From positions 62,001 through 126,000 of the forward strand of contig PYST01000044.1 of the NCBI GenBank assembly GCA_003049485.1: a DNA stretch of 64,000 nucleotides. The letters run 5' to 3'. Positions within the stretch are counted from its first letter, which is position 1, and each line of letters starts with the position of its first letter. A program made the translations under genes and the position numbers. Positions 44,848 through 56,719 of this stretch are shown here, one piece after another. The notes under the pieces were generated by a model, which searched no databases, had not been told where the DNA came from, and saw only the letters and a program-made list of their open reading frames with translations. The stretch is from Ophioceras dolichostomum (lineage: Eukaryota > Ascomycota > Sordariomycetes > Magnaporthales > Ophioceraceae).

Positions 44848-46481
44848 TGTCAGGACGCCAGTCCAAGAGGCGTTTGAAAATCTCGATTAACAAATCTTAG
44901 GAGAACGTGACACAAGCGTTGTCAGGCTATGCGAGTTTTGAAGACCACAGGATGAACGAGACAAGGTCTTTAAATCCAAGAACCAGCAGCGGGAACTGGG
45001 GGCCCGGTCTCGTGTTTGGAGGGGCTCCCATGGAGCTATAAGCATGTCGTCACTGCTGCAAAGAAGTCGGGCGAAGCCTCGAAAGGCCCCGAAAATTGGG
45101 TCCTCAAGGCAAGGCGTTTGTCATTTCCTTGACTCGTTTGTCCGTTTTGTAATTTTCAATTGGACTCCTGGCGAGCTGGTAGGGGACGTTGCCTAACAGG
45201 CTCTATCATCTTCTTACTCTGTGATTTTGGCGACGTCCCTCAGTGTTCCGAGTCCAATTGTGCGAGATGCGGCTGGTTGAATGTGCAATTACTTCACCGC
45301 GACCATGGTCGCTACAGAACAAGGGGCCAGATTGCAGGGTCTCCGTTGGTTGCCGAACATACCTATGTTCGGATTGCCCTGTGAACCCCTATGAGCGGCT
45401 GTTCATAGTGTCCTCTATAAAGGCACCATCGGACGGGAGCGGGGGGGTAGATAATCGGCATGGGCGCTGTTCGGTCTTCTATCTCACTCGGCTTGAGTTT
45501 GGGCGGGCGGGACTGCCGAAAACGTCAGGCGACAACGGCACCTCTGAAAAGATGCTGATGTGACCACCACCTTGGCTATTGAAGTCACGTGGTTGCTATT
45601 GTACATACAACGTAGTAGCTTTCTACGCCCCACTAAACCGGCCGTCAACACGACCGGCGGGTCAGCGACAAAGAGAAACGCGCCTCACGGACGCCACTTC
45701 ACGTTCTCACCCCGGCGCAAGACCGAAAACGTCGAATTCGAAGCTTTCGCATCACAACAAAACGATGGAGATGGGATCGAAGAAATTGTCCGAAGACAAA
45801 CAGCACCCTAAAAGGCATTCTTCATCACTTGCGACCATCGATGTTTCCGGCCTCGACGACAAAGAAACATTCTGACATTCCGATCGAGCTTGCTCAAGCT
45901 TCAGGAACGGAGGCGGCCGTATATCGACGCTGCTGGCCGCAGCGCCGTTGATGATTCCGCCTCCCCCCGGCCTCGAAGCTTTCAATAAAGAATTTCAGCC
46001 TGTCGACTCTCATCTTCTTTTCTCTCTTTCCCTCCTTCTTGCTTCTTTCAAACTTGTTTTTTGGCTGTCTTTTCACCTCGACTATCGGACTGGAGCTCAT
46101 CAACGCACGTCCCCGTACCTTTCTTCGCTCTGGCTCACCTCCCGTAGGCGCATGTCCGCAGACTGGAAGCGTTCTGCTTCAAGGTCAGTGAGAAGCGCTC
46201 TTCGTTCCGTATGGGACAGATTCTTTCCAACGTACGGGCCTCCCAAGCCTGCCTGCCTACTTCCCTTTCCTTGATTGGGATCTTTCCATCCATCTGACCT
46301 TGACCTTAACCGTATCCACCCGCTTCCGTCACTTGATGCAGAGGGGCACGAATAAGCGCATGGATATGCATCAGTAACCGTCGTCACCTAGTCGCCAGAT
46401 GCTAACTCACATATAGCTAGCTCTGCCCTCTTCTGCGTTTGGCCCTTGACGAGTAGCTTCTGGAATTCGGACCACGTCATC
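44848..46481. other. Divergent promoter region of GAL10 and SUN gene
   Basis: About 1.6 kb with no gene I can support. A pyrimidine-rich tract (46010-46110) and further C/T-rich DNA up to 46480 fit a long 5' leader for the SUN-domain gene. Introns in that leader are possible. Confidence 0.5.
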
Positions 46482-49400
46482 ATGCCTCCGAAGAGATCAG
46501 TACCCGCGCCGCCCACCCTCGGAGGGCGGACACCGAGGCGGACTCGCAGGACACCTGCGCCGCCAGAGGGATCTCCCCCAACTCCAGAGAGAGACCAGCG
46601 ACGGCCTCAGCCGGCGGTCTCAATAGCCTCTCGCTTAACTCCCCGTGCTGTCAGATACAGCACAACTTATGGTGCTGCCGCCTTCGACCCAGGTTCGGCG
46701 GAGAAAAGCCGCCCACTCACTACCGTCACAACGACGGATCTTAATGCCGCGACCAAGCGCGCCAGGGAGAATGTCCAGGAGGCCAACAAGAAGGATGCAG
46801 AAGAGCGCGCCAGGGAGGAGGCTGCTGCTGTTGCGGCGAGGAAGAGGAAGGACTCTGCGACACCGTCTGTGGGAAGCCGTGGGTCGAAACGACAGAGGAC
46901 CACCATGCTAGCCCCTCCGCCTCCACCACCACCTCCTCCTCCCCCTTCACCGCCTCAGCCAGAAGTCTCACAGGAGGAATCACCGGACCGAGAGATGCCG
47001 GATGCAGAGGATGGCGAGACCGTCGATCAGCTACCACAGGAGGTGGCCGGTCCGATCAATGGAACGAACGGCCGTCGCAGCTCTCCAGAGCCTAGTTCTG
47101 CCCTCGGAGCACTGGACGCTCACCAGGGAAATCTTCCCACTGTACCGGGATCAATTCCTCGAAGCACGGCGGATGCGTCGAGCGATGAGGTTGATCTTGT
47201 CCATCCTTATGACGATGGCTCGCCACAGAAGAACCGACCGGTGACGCCGGGTGATCGCGTTGGGCCGACTGGTCGGAGGGCGCCCCGGACTCGGATATTA
47301 GAGGCATCAGCCGCAGCCACTGAGCGCAGCTTCAACCTTGAAAGCATCTTGTATCAAGATGCGACGGTCGAGACACCAGCCCCCTCGAATTCGGGTCTTG
47401 AAGAGAGCCTAATGAGTCCCCCGGCTCAGGACCCAACTCCACGCCCTCCGCCACTCACCCGACGTTCACCGAGCTCCGATGGATCGTCCTCGGACATCAT
47501 AGAGCGCCCGCGACTAGTCACCGAACTCGACCACCCTACCGCCCCCTCAAACAACTACCGTGTGGACCCTATACAGCCACCGGAGGAGCTTGAGGATCCC
47601 CACCGCGGCATGGCGCGTCAGACTGCGATTCGCAATGGACTACTACCGCCAGACCCAGATGTCGGTCGTGGCGAGAACCTATTCAGCACTGGAAGCCTCA
47701 GACCTACCGATTTCTCAGGCAGCGGCTTCGGCCCCTCAAGACTGCAAGAGTCGGAGAACTTCGTTCGATCGCTAGCGAGGAATCCAGACGGACTTGCCTT
47801 CCCGCGCGCAAGTTCGGCCAATCCCTTCGCAAATCCTCGCGGTCCTGTCAGCGTGAGGGCCGGATCTGCCCCCCTAGCTAGCAGTCGGCCGTCTCGACGG
47901 GTCGTGACCATCGAAGAGGAGCCAGAGCCTCCTCACCGTCAGCCCCAGCAGCAAGTCGTGACTGCCGAACCTCCATTGATACCCAAACGACAAGAACCTG
48001 TCCATGGCGCAGTGCTAGTCGATGTCCCAGTCCTACGCCCCAACCAGACTCGATCCATTCGACAGGTTACCCCTCTTAGCAAAGAGGATGCTCAGCCACC
48101 TCGGCAGGCGGACAGTCCTAACGATGTCCAAATGGCTCGCGGGGCTGAATGGGTGCGAGAGAAGTTCTCCGACGTGTGGAATCATCCCCTTTGCTCAGAG
48201 GTGTTGTTGGCCGTGGGCGTCTTCACCGCCATCCTTGCCGCCATCCTTGCCCTGTTTAGCAGCCTGAACTTCGTTCCTCGGCAATTCGAGGGCTACCCTC
48301 TCGATACCGGCGTGCACTGGTACGGGGCCGACTGGAGGAGAAACATCGGCCAGTTCATTCCACGGTCGCCTTTCACCACCGTTACCATGGCAGATGACCA
48401 ATACAGTTATCTCCTGGAGGCGTGGAAGAGCCACGACCGCGCGATCGCCGGCCTCAAGAGGGCCGACCAGATGAGCGACTCGGCTCTCGAGAAGCTCTCC
48501 AAGGCGTTGCCGAAGGTCATCCGCCTAGAGCCGGACAAGAGCGGGCATCCTGTCATTTCGAAAGAGTTCTGGCTCGCGCTCAAGGACCTCGCCATGCGCG
48601 ACGAGGATATGTTGACACTATCCAAGGCTGCTGGTAGGGGAGGAGGCAAGGCCATATCGGAGCTTCACTGGTCCGCTATCTCGAAGCGCATCAAAGACAG
48701 CAACATACTCAGCCCGCTGCGGCCAGCCTCTTCGAATTCTGCGTCAGCCGGTGAGGACTTCGAGAAGTGGCTCAAGAGCAACGAGAAGAAGGTCAGGGCC
48801 ATCCTCGGCGTGACGCCCGACGACAGCAGCGTCACGGATGAGGACATAGAGGCGCTTGTGCGAAAGCACATGGCGTCGGAGAGGGACTCCGTCGTGCAGC
48901 TCGTGCTGAAGGACGACTTCATCAGCCGGCTCCGGGACGAGGCCAAGGACAGCCTGGCGCACGTTAAGGGCGAGCTGACCGAGCTGCACGAAAAGTACAA
49001 GGAGCTCCTCGAGAAGATTAACGAGTCTTCTGCTCCCCATACCGTCACCACCACCATCATCCAGCACGACTCGTCATCAACAAAGGCCGGCGCAGGGATG
49101 ACCAAGGAAGAGCTCCGCCGGCTCGCGCACCAGGAGCTCCGCCGCGCCGTCGGCGACCTGCAGCTCGACGCGCTCGCCCGCGGCCGCCTCAGCTCGTTCT
49201 GGGACCACGGCCTGTCCAACCGGGTCAACTACTTCACGGAGTCGGCGGGGGCCATCATCAACCTGAAGCACACCAGCCCGACCTACCAGCCGCTGATCCA
49301 CCGCCTCCGGTCCGCCGCGTGGCGGCAGGGCAACAAAAGGCCCCTGGCCCCGGCCTTCCCCATATTCGTCATGCGCAAGTGGGAGGAGGAGGGGGACTGC

Positions 49401-49901
49401 TGGTGCGCCGCCGCAAAGGGGAAGTCCGGAGAGGCCATCTCTGCGTCGGTGGAGATCCAGATGGAGCGCATCATCCCGCAGAACCTAGTGGTAGAGCACA
49501 TCTCCCCGCTAGAGACGGTCGACCCGGGCTCCATGCCGAGGCACATCGAGGTGTGGGCCGAGATGGACGAGGACGGCACGAGGAGGGCGTTGGCCGACTG
49601 GTCGTTCGCCGCGTTCCAACCCCCCCTGTCTTCGTCTCAATCTCATTCCCATTCTTCTGAAGTTGTCGTCGCGCGAGACAAGCCGCTGCTGGACGCTAAG
49701 TTCGTCAAGATAGCCGAGTTCGAGTTCGACAACAAGACGACGCTCACGGCCAGGGGCAAAGTGTTCGCCTTCTCGCCGCAGCTGCTCGAGTTCGAGGCCG
49801 CGACGGACCATGTGATCGTCAGGGCGAGGACGAACTACGGCGCGGATCACACGTGCTTTTATAGGTTGAAGATGTATGGGGAGCCGAGGCCTGATTTGTA
49901 G
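46482..49901 (+). CDS. SUN-domain (Sad1/UNC-84) nuclear envelope protein
   Basis: Single exon, 1,139 residues from MPPKRS at 46482; the frame is open 12 codons further up. The first 560 residues are disordered, Pro/Arg-rich and acidic, with an 11-proline run near residue 149, as in the nucleoplasmic arm of fungal SUN proteins. One transmembrane segment follows near residues 575-597 (VLLAVGVFTAILAAILALF). The lumenal part has a coiled-coil stretch (FISRLRDEAKDSLAHVKGEL, LHEKYKELLEKI) and ends in a SUN domain of about 190 residues: VNYFTESAGAIINL, DCWCAA, VVEHISPLE, IEVWAEMD and YRLKMYGEP. SUN proteins bind KASH partners across the perinuclear space in LINC complexes. The single TM and C-terminal SUN give a clear call. 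Confidence 0.92.
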   Translation: MPPKRSVPAPPTLGGRTPRRTRRTPAPPEGSPPTPERDQRRPQPAVSIASRLTPRAVRYSTTYGAAAFDPGSAEKSRPLTTVTTTDLNAATKRARENVQEANKKDAEERAREEAAAVAARKRKDSATPSVGSRGSKRQRTTMLAPPPPPPPPPPPSPPQPEVSQEESPDREMPDAEDGETVDQLPQEVAGPINGTNGRRSSPEPSSALGALDAHQGNLPTVPGSIPRSTADASSDEVDLVHPYDDGSPQKNRPVTPGDRVGPTGRRAPRTRILEASAAATERSFNLESILYQDATVETPAPSNSGLEESLMSPPAQDPTPRPPPLTRRSPSSDGSSSDIIERPRLVTELDHPTAPSNNYRVDPIQPPEELEDPHRGMARQTAIRNGLLPPDPDVGRGENLFSTGSLRPTDFSGSGFGPSRLQESENFVRSLARNPDGLAFPRASSANPFANPRGPVSVRAGSAPLASSRPSRRVVTIEEEPEPPHRQPQQQVVTAEPPLIPKRQEPVHGAVLVDVPVLRPNQTRSIRQVTPLSKEDAQPPRQADSPNDVQMARGAEWVREKFSDVWNHPLCSEVLLAVGVFTAILAAILALFSSLNFVPRQFEGYPLDTGVHWYGADWRRNIGQFIPRSPFTTVTMADDQYSYLLEAWKSHDRAIAGLKRADQMSDSALEKLSKALPKVIRLEPDKSGHPVISKEFWLALKDLAMRDEDMLTLSKAAGRGGGKAISELHWSAISKRIKDSNILSPLRPASSNSASAGEDFEKWLKSNEKKVRAILGVTPDDSSVTDEDIEALVRKHMASERDSVVQLVLKDDFISRLRDEAKDSLAHVKGELTELHEKYKELLEKINESSAPHTVTTTIIQHDSSSTKAGAGMTKEELRRLAHQELRRAVGDLQLDALARGRLSSFWDHGLSNRVNYFTESAGAIINLKHTSPTYQPLIHRLRSAAWRQGNKRPLAPAFPIFVMRKWEEEGDCWCAAAKGKSGEAISASVEIQMERIIPQNLVVEHISPLETVDPGSMPRHIEVWAEMDEDGTRRALADWSFAAFQPPLSSSQSHSHSSEVVVARDKPLLDAKFVKIAEFEFDNKTTLTARGKVFAFSPQLLEFEAATDHVIVRARTNYGADHTCFYRLKMYGEPRPDL

Positions 49902-50883
49902 TTTGTTACTGCCCTTTTTTCTGTTTGCTGCGGTGTAGAATGTGGTTCTTTTTGCTGGCCTGTTTTTCTCCTCCACCTTTCTCCCTCCCAATCTCCCTCT
50001 TCGTCATTTCCCGTTGCGCTTCTAAATGGGAATTTTTTTTTCCCCCTTCCTGCTTTTTCTATCACGTTGTACTATTGGATTTTTTCTGCTTCGTTTTCTC
50101 GCACCCGGCTCAGGAACAGAAAGGGAGGGACATTTCTCGTCGTCTTGCATGGCGTTTGGTGAAAGATACCCTGGGTGTACGGAGGGGAGGATGAGAACAT
50201 TGCTCCGTTGTTGGGCCATCACCGTGTCCAGAGTCTTGTATGAGTAGCAGTCTGATTTTCTTGCTCCGGGGTTTCTTCTCTTCGCTTGGTTTCCCTGTTT
50301 TTCGTTTTCTCATCGTTAGGTACCGACTAGGTTGGTAGGTACCCAGGTGGCTCCGAGGGAGTTCGGACATGGAAGGCATCAGGCACAATGGGGCAACAAT
50401 CGGGGTTCATAAATGGGACCCTTTTTTCTATTGCTACGATGGGCTCCCCGTCTTTCTCGTCCACCATCTAGGCATCTTGCGCGTTACGTTTCGGTCACTC
50501 GCGCCTCTGTTGGATACTGGGCGACCAATCATTCTCGTTCATCAGCGCAGTATCAGGTCTGGAGATTCTCACAGTTATTCCATGGAGGCGGCATCGCCTT
50601 CTTAGTCTTGGTTCAGTCCAGTTCCCTTGCCAGGGCCGTCAGCAATGGGCCGCTCTAGAGAGTTTTCACCTCTTTTCCACCGAAAAGCAACAGGCGTAGG
50701 TTTATGTTACGTGCAGACAGAACTATCAACAACGCGAAATCTATTTATGTTCTATGAGCAAAAATGTACCAAGGGCAAACGCAGCGCAAGCCGTGACATC
50801 CCAGCGCCAGTGGCCAGCTAACCAGGACAGCAACCACGGCATATGGAACCGAACCAGATACTCTGTCTGTCTGTCCGTCATCG
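49902..50883. other. Intergenic between convergent genes
   Basis: Contains the 3' ends of the SUN gene and FAD synthase gene. No gene seen; T-rich tracts are near 50030-50100. Confidence 0.5.
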
Positions 50884-52146
50884 TTACTCCCGACCAAGCC
50901 GCTCCTCCATATCCTCGATCAGCTCATACGCGGGCCTGAAGGTGACCTGCTCCTTCCTGTCTCCTCCGTTCTTCGGCGCGGCCACGACCCTCTTCAGGGC
51001 CGGGTTAGGGCTCGTGTCGGTCGTGCCGCCGAGGGACGTGTAGCCCCTGTCGTACAGCTCGCAGTAGGGAATTCCGAGGTGGCGGATGAACTGGAGCAAA
51101 GACGCAGGAACATACATATACAGTCAGAAAATGAGATCCGGTCAGGGGGGAGCGTCGACATTTAAGGTATGGATAGATAATACTCACGGCCCAGATCTCA
51201 ACGTAATGCCAATCGATCACGGGATGCACGCGCATGAACGAAGGCCAGCCGGGGTCCGTCTCGTCGAAGTGCGTCAGGTCCTGCCCGTGCGGGTCGGTGC
51301 GGCGCGTGCCGACGAACACGGCCTTCACTTGGGGCCGGGACTCCAGGTACGCGTGCAGGGCCTGCTTCATCGACATGCACACGCGCTCGACGTCCAGGTG
51401 GTATTGGGTGCTCGACTCGTCGACGAAGGAGTCCACTTCGGCGAATGGGTGGCGCGAGACTACGTAGACGGCTTGGAAGCTCGCGGGGAAAGGTTTGGTC
51501 TCGGAGGTTGTGTCGTTGGCGGAGTTGGTGCTGGCGCTGTTTGGGGCGGCGGAGGTTTGGGTGGTGTTCGTCGTGGCATTGGTGGCGGCGTTGCAGGGTT
51601 CCGGTTCGGAGAAGTGCCGCGGGAGGCTCGCGAGGAGGAGGTATAGCAGGACGAGACAGTCTTTGCCGCCGTTGTATGAGAGTGAGAGTTGCGGTATCCT
51701 GCGAGGTGCCGGAGTGTATAGTTAGCAGTTTGGCTACGGAACTCATGTCGTAAGGCACGTGCTGTCGGATTGGGTTCGGGCCCGGCTAAAAGGGTCGGCA
51801 AGGCTGACGGGGGCAGCAGAGGAGACTCGGTAGAAAGGCAATGCCCGTCGAAGTGGACAGACAGACAGCCCGGAACCAGGAAGGGGACCTCACACCCGTA
51901 TTGCTCAAGGGCCTGGTCGATGACGGCCAGCGATGTCCGCACCTGATCCTGCACGGCGCGCAGTATCGGCGTCTCGGCCTCCTCTGCCAGGAAGGCTTGC
52001 ACTTTGCGCTGGGCCTCGAGGCTGGCCTCGCGGAGACTGCTGCTGCTGCTGTTGCTGTTGCCGCCGCACTGCTGTGGCCGTAGCGCATCCTCCGCTGGGG
52101 GCGACAACGCCTTCTTCACCCCCATCACGGCCGTGCCGTTCATCAT
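50884..52146 (-). CDS. FAD1: FAD synthase (FMN adenylyltransferase)
   Basis: Exons 52146-51896, 51698-51188 and 51090-50884 total 969 nt (322 residues). The enzyme transfers AMP from ATP to FMN, making FAD, in the PAPS-reductase-like fold. Motifs: the PP-loop LSLSYNGGKDCLVLL (just after intron 1), VFVGTRRTDPHG, DPGWPSFMRVHPVIDWHYVEIWA, and FIRHLGIPYCELYDRGYTSLGG, the last two joined in frame by intron 2 (GTGAGT..CTCCAG). A Thr/Asn-rich insert of about 45 residues follows the PP-loop region. The frame is open far upstream of 52146, so the start is the first Met with a normal context (MMNGTAV); a nearby second Met is at 52143. It is probably cytosolic. Confidence 0.92.
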
Positions 52147-53067
52147 CTTCTTCGACTGCGCGCGCGACTTCTGCTCGACAACTTTCCTCGACCGAATTAA
52201 GGATTCTGGCGGTAGGTTCCGACGTCGGCGATGCGAGCGATTGTTATCGAAATGTCGTTGGTCTGTGTGAGCAGGCAAACTGACAAAACATGGAGGTAGT
52301 CCAATTCTGGTTACCCGCGAACGCCGAAAGGGTCCCGTCCACTCGCACAGGATCCCCGCTCTTGTGCGAGCTTCCTGGAATCTTTGCGCCGACTGGATGA
52401 GAGCAGGAAAGGGGGAATAAAAAAAAAAGAGGCACCTGGCCAACCAACCAATGTGGTTCAATTAGACTTGAATCATCCAGACCCTCCAGTTCAGCGGTGG
52501 CATTACGAAAACTTTAGGGAGATCCTTGGTGGGATGGATGACACGTTGCCAGCGGATGGTGGGGTTGCCTCAACATGCTGCTTCTAGTCACTTCATGTCA
52601 CCCGGCTGCAGCGGCTCGCTGCGGGGCTCCCTCGGCATCAGATGGTCAGCGGCACAATTCCAATGCCGAATTCCTCACAATGCGGATTCCCGATCATCAA
52701 TGATCAGAGGCCGGTACAACGAGTACAAACAACAAACGATGGTTTGTGATTATAACAGAGCCTGCAACGTAGTGTATCGTACTGTAATCCGTATTGTATT
52801 TGGAGCCGCAGTACGTATAGCACACGCGGGTACATTGCAAAGCACGTTATAAGCCACAATACACCACACTACAGGCGATGCTTCTTCAAACACGGAGGTA
52901 ATCCGATGTGTTGTTCTCCGACATAGGCCGTGTTGTATCCTCCTATGTAATCGGACCATAAGCTCTCTAACATGTCTTCCTTATACGCGCTCTCGTAGGC
53001 CTCGGCCCGTCGAAGTCCGAAAGGGGATAGACATGGGATAGGGGATATTCAGGCCGCAAACTCCCCC
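52147..53067. other. Intergenic, FAD1 promoter with a short repeat element
   Basis: No gene seen. It contains one of three short TGCAA(T/C)GTA-ended elements (52763-52839), listed separately. Confidence 0.5.
52763..52839. mobile_element. Short inverted-terminal repeat element (MITE-like), copy A
   Basis: Left end TGCAACGTAGTGTA and right end GGTACATTGCA, so the reversed right end reads TGCAATGTACC. It is AT-rich inside (GTAATCCGTATTGTATTT). It shares its ends with copies at 55841 and 60764. No coding capacity and no clear target-site duplication were seen. Confidence 0.4.
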
Positions 53068-55628
53068 CTAATTATCATCCAACAGCCCGGCAGCCAGAGC
53101 CTCGTAGTCCTCCAGGGTATCAGGCTCATGATCCACCTCGATGACCTTTGGGCCCTTCCTCCTCTTCTTCGGCTTCTCATCATCAGAGTCGTCGTCCTCG
53201 TCCTTCTGGAACCACTTTCTGGGCTTTTTCGCCGGCCTAGCATCGTCTTCCTCTTCCTCCCCGTCGTCTCTCGTCCTTCTTCCTCGTCCTCCTCCTCCAG
53301 CTATCGGAAGGGACCTGAGGAATTCAAGGCTATCCACTTCCTCCCCACCACCAGCCACAGTAACCTGATATCCACCACCATCATCGTCATCCGCACCGTC
53401 TGGAGCCGCCTCGCCCCGTTCCCTCGCCTTCCTCTTAAGGGTCCTCTCCCTCCGCCTCTGCCTCGCCAGCCCCTTATCGTCCAGATCCGCCTCGCGCACC
53501 TTGTCGGCCTCGGCATCGACGAATCTCTGGCGAAGCTCCTCAGCGGGGCCCTGCTTCTTGAACCCTTCCTCGTCCTGCAGCTCGTACGGCGCGTGCGCGT
53601 TGCCCTCGTCGTCGAACACGAGCTTCGTCCCCGTGCCCCTGAACTTGAGCATCTGCTTCTTGGACTTGACGAGCTTCTCCCGCCGCTTCGAGTCCAGCAC
53701 GAGTTGTCTGTCCTTGCCGAGGTCGAGGACCTTCGCAGTTGTGGGAGTAGCCCCTTGGTCCCTGGCCCCAGCGGCAGCGGCCTCGTCCAGCTCGTTGCCA
53801 CGGAGGACTCTCTTCGGCTTGAGGAAGTCGTCGTCTCCGTTTTGGTCTTCGCTGTCTTCGACCAAGTTCCGGTAGTGCTGAGACAGAACGTCCTGGTTGG
53901 TCCTCTCGAACATCTTCTGCGCCTTGGTCCGGACCTCGTCCTTGCTACTCTTCTTCTTCTTCTTGACGGCCAGGTCCTCTCCGTCGCCCCCTGACTCGTC
54001 GTCCTCCGAACCACTAGATAACGCGGCGGTCCTGGAGGCGTTCTTCAACCTCTTGACGTCCTCTCCCTTCTGAAACTTGATCTGCGGGGCTCCCGCAAGC
54101 CCAAGACTACTCGCAAACCCGTCCAGGTCCAGCTCGTTCAGTTTGAATATTTCCTTGTCCTTTTGCAGGTTGATCGACCTCGTGTAGCTGACGAAGGCCT
54201 TCTGCGCGAGATACTTGACGTCGTGGTTCTTGAAGCACATGCTCTGGAGTTCGTTCCGGATGTCCTTCTTCTTCTTCTCCCTTGGGTTCTTCTTTTCGAT
54301 CGGTACCTTCTTCTGTTGTAGCCTCTTGAGCATGCCCTCTTCTTCGCTCGGGTCCAGGAGGAGAACCGCCTGGCCTTCCTTCTCGTAGCGCGCCGTCCGG
54401 CCGACGCGGTGGATGTAGGTATCCGCGTCCTCCGGCGCGTCGACCTGTACCACCCAGTCGACGGAAGGAAAGTCGACACCGCGGGCGACGACGTCGGTCG
54501 CGATCAGGCATGCGTGCTTGGCATTCGCGAAATTTGCTGTGATCTCGAGCCGTGCCAGCTGCTTCTGTCTACCGTGCAGATGGAGCAGAGGTATACCAGG
54601 TTGCATGCGTCTGAAGCTCTCGTAGATGAACCGCACTTGCTTGCCGGAGGAGAGGAACACTACTATCCGGTGCTTCAAGTTGCTTTTGATGAAACCCCAT
54701 AATGTGTTCAGCTTCTCTGGAAGCGGTGTGACAACGTAGTATTGCTGCAGTGTGCTTGGTGTGGCTGCTGCGGCCGCTTCGTGCACAGAGATGTATTCGG
54801 GGTCCTTCAGACTCAGCCGCGCCAGGTCCGAGACCTTCTTGCTCTGGGTGGCACTGAAGAGCAGCGTCTGTCGCGACTTCGGCAGATGCTCGATCAGGGC
54901 GTCGACGTCTTTTTGAAAGCCCATGTCCATGATGCGATCGGCCTCGTCCAGCACCAGCATCTGCAGCGAGTCAACGCTGAAGCCGGCTGTCTGATCGAGG
55001 TGGTGCAGGATGCGCCCAGGGGTCGCGACTAGGATGTTCATTCGGCCTATCTGTGCTGCCTCCTCGCGGTGATTCTTGCCGCCGATTACCAGACCTGCCG
55101 AGAAGGCATGGTGGCGGCCGACCTTCCGCAGCACCTGGAAGGTCTGCACAGCTAGCTCGCGTGTCGGGCTGAGCACCAGCGCGCCCAGGGTGTCAAGCTC
55201 CGTCCATCGCTCCCGATACAGCTTGTCCAGCAGGGGCACAATGAACGCGAGAGTCTTTCCAGACCCTGTCTTTGCTGCGCCGAGGATGTCGGAGCCTTTG
55301 AGCGCTATGGGGATTGCGCGAGTCTGGATGTCGGTCAAAGTCTCGAAGTGCGAATCCCGGAGTCCACGGGCGGTGGGTGGTGAGAGGGGGAGGTCGGTGA
55401 ATTGCGATATCGAATCTGCCTTGGGGTCCTGAATGATTCCACGGGTTTGGTTAGCTCACCAGCTTAGCCGGCCGTCCCATAATGGGATGCGATCAGACGA
55501 ACCAGATTGTCCACAGCTTGCTGCAACTGGCCCAAGTCTTCTTCCTCGTCTCGCTTTCGTTTCAGCAAATTTTCTCGATGTCGTGGGGCCTTTGGGGTTC
55601 CTTTTCTGTCGCCGGCCTTGGGCGCCAT
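53068..55628 (-). CDS. DBP4: DEAD-box ATP-dependent RNA helicase DBP4
   Basis: Exons 55628-55503 and 55428-53068 (intron 74 nt, GTTCGT..TTCAG) total 2,487 nt (828 residues). DBP4/Hca4 unwinds U14 snoRNA duplexes during 18S rRNA processing in the nucleolus. The helicase core is complete: the Q-motif region [13 protein letters not shown], motif [10 protein letters not shown], Ia [20 protein letters not shown], and [10 protein letters not shown]. Dbp4-type markers follow ([37 protein letters not shown]). The long basic/acidic C-terminal tail ([26 protein letters not shown]) has nuclear-localisation-like clusters. The first exon adds the lysine-rich N-terminus ([18 protein letters not shown]). 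A T28 tract on the plus strand lies 53 bp before the ATG. Confidence 0.95.
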
Positions 55629-55677
55629 CGCGAAATGGCGCCGTGGTGTTGCGATGTGATGATGGGAGAAAGTTCTC

Positions 55678-55680
<3 letters not shown>

Positions 55681-55708
<28 letters not shown>
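55681..55708. repeat. T28 homopolymer (A28 in the DBP4 leader)
   Basis: Uninterrupted run of 28 T on the plus strand, read directly, about 50 bp upstream of the DBP4 start codon. Poly(dA:dT) tracts keep yeast promoters free of nucleosomes, and such a run would suit a strongly expressed ribosome-biogenesis gene (inference). Confidence 0.9.
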
Positions 55709-55840
55709 CCACTTTTTCTGCACGCCTTTTCTTCTGTTGGAGGGGTGGAATGCTGCCGTTCGGGGCAGGCGGTCAGCACTGGTGGGACCAAGACCACTGT
55801 GACGTCGGGAAGGTTTGTTCCAGGCGTCATCACAACGGCC

Positions 55841-55963
55841 TGCAATGTAACGTAATGGTAATGTATTGTATTGTCCTTTGTATTGTATTTCCGACCTATT
55901 CGCATGTGCTTTACGCGGTAGTATACCGTACGCGGCAGGTAGTGCGGTACCAGGTACAATGCA
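55841..55963. mobile_element. Short inverted-terminal repeat element (MITE-like), copy B
   Basis: Left end TGCAATGTAACGTA and right end GGTACAATGCA, which reversed reads TGCATTGTACC. The inside repeats GTATTGTAT-like words (GTATTGTATT, GTAATGTATTG). About 123 bp, noncoding. The same end type is seen at 52763 and 60764. Confidence 0.45.
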
Positions 55964-56144
55964 AAACACATTGGCCCTGATCATCACACATCAGTAAACG
56001 TCAATTCCCACCAAAAATGCGTGGCTGGATTGTGATTTTACCCCCTCCCCCGAACGCCATGAGTCCCTCTTTACAGTGAAATGCCAGAATATGATGACGC
56101 CTCGCTCTCACAAGAAATAAAACCCCGCAACACAGCCATGATGT

Positions 56145-56690
56145 CTACCGATCCATCAGGCGGTAACATATCACCGTCGCACCTACTGTGGCAACAGCGA
56201 CGAGAAACGATCCAACAGCGAACCCTTCTTGGAAGCCCTTCATGGCCGCGACCGCCCCAGTTACCGTCCCACCGGCCAGCATGGCCACGGCAAGCAGTGT
56301 ACAGATTGCCGCGTGATTAGCGCCCTCCAGTATGTGGACGCCGCAGCCAAACACAAGCGGCTGGTTCCCGCCTCGCGCGGCCTGACTCCTGCGCGCGGCC
56401 GCCAGGAGCTCCTCGTTCATCTTCTTGGGAAGGTACTGGGTCCAGAAGTCGCTATTGTAGTGTCCTCGTGCGTGGCCGGCGCCGAGTAGCTTTGCCCCAG
56501 CAAGGAAGTGAAGGAATGTGTTGGCGGGCATGGCTATCTTGGGGGTTTCGTAGTGATAGCGCTTCGCGGTAAGCTCAGCCTTGGGTGGGAACTCCATCGG
56601 CTTCTTGTGGATTCCCGCGCAGTGGCAGGACCTCACGTTAACGGAGAACTGGGCGTCTGTCAGCAGCTGGCGCGTACTCTATGAGTGAAA
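56145..56690 (-). CDS. C-terminal membrane-anchored fragment, hypothetical
   Basis: Open for about 180 codons from an acceptor-like CATAG near 56680 to 56145. Conserved-looking segments are LLTDAQFSVNVRSCH, AELTAKRYHYE, MPANTFLHFLAGA, and FWTQYLPKKMNEELL. A VFGCGVHILEGAN motif then leads into one or two hydrophobic spans (LLAVAMLAGGTVTGAVAAM, GSFLVAVATVGATVIC). I recall a similar module at the C-terminus of larger uncharacterised fungal proteins, so this is probably a last exon or remnant whose front is lost. A HET pseudogene lies just upstream on the same strand and could be its former N-terminal part. The first in-frame ATG-like codon is internal, so no start is claimed. Function unknown. 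Confidence 0.45.
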
Positions 56691-56719
56691 CCGAACTCCT
56701 TCTACCGTCCGTTCCGTCT

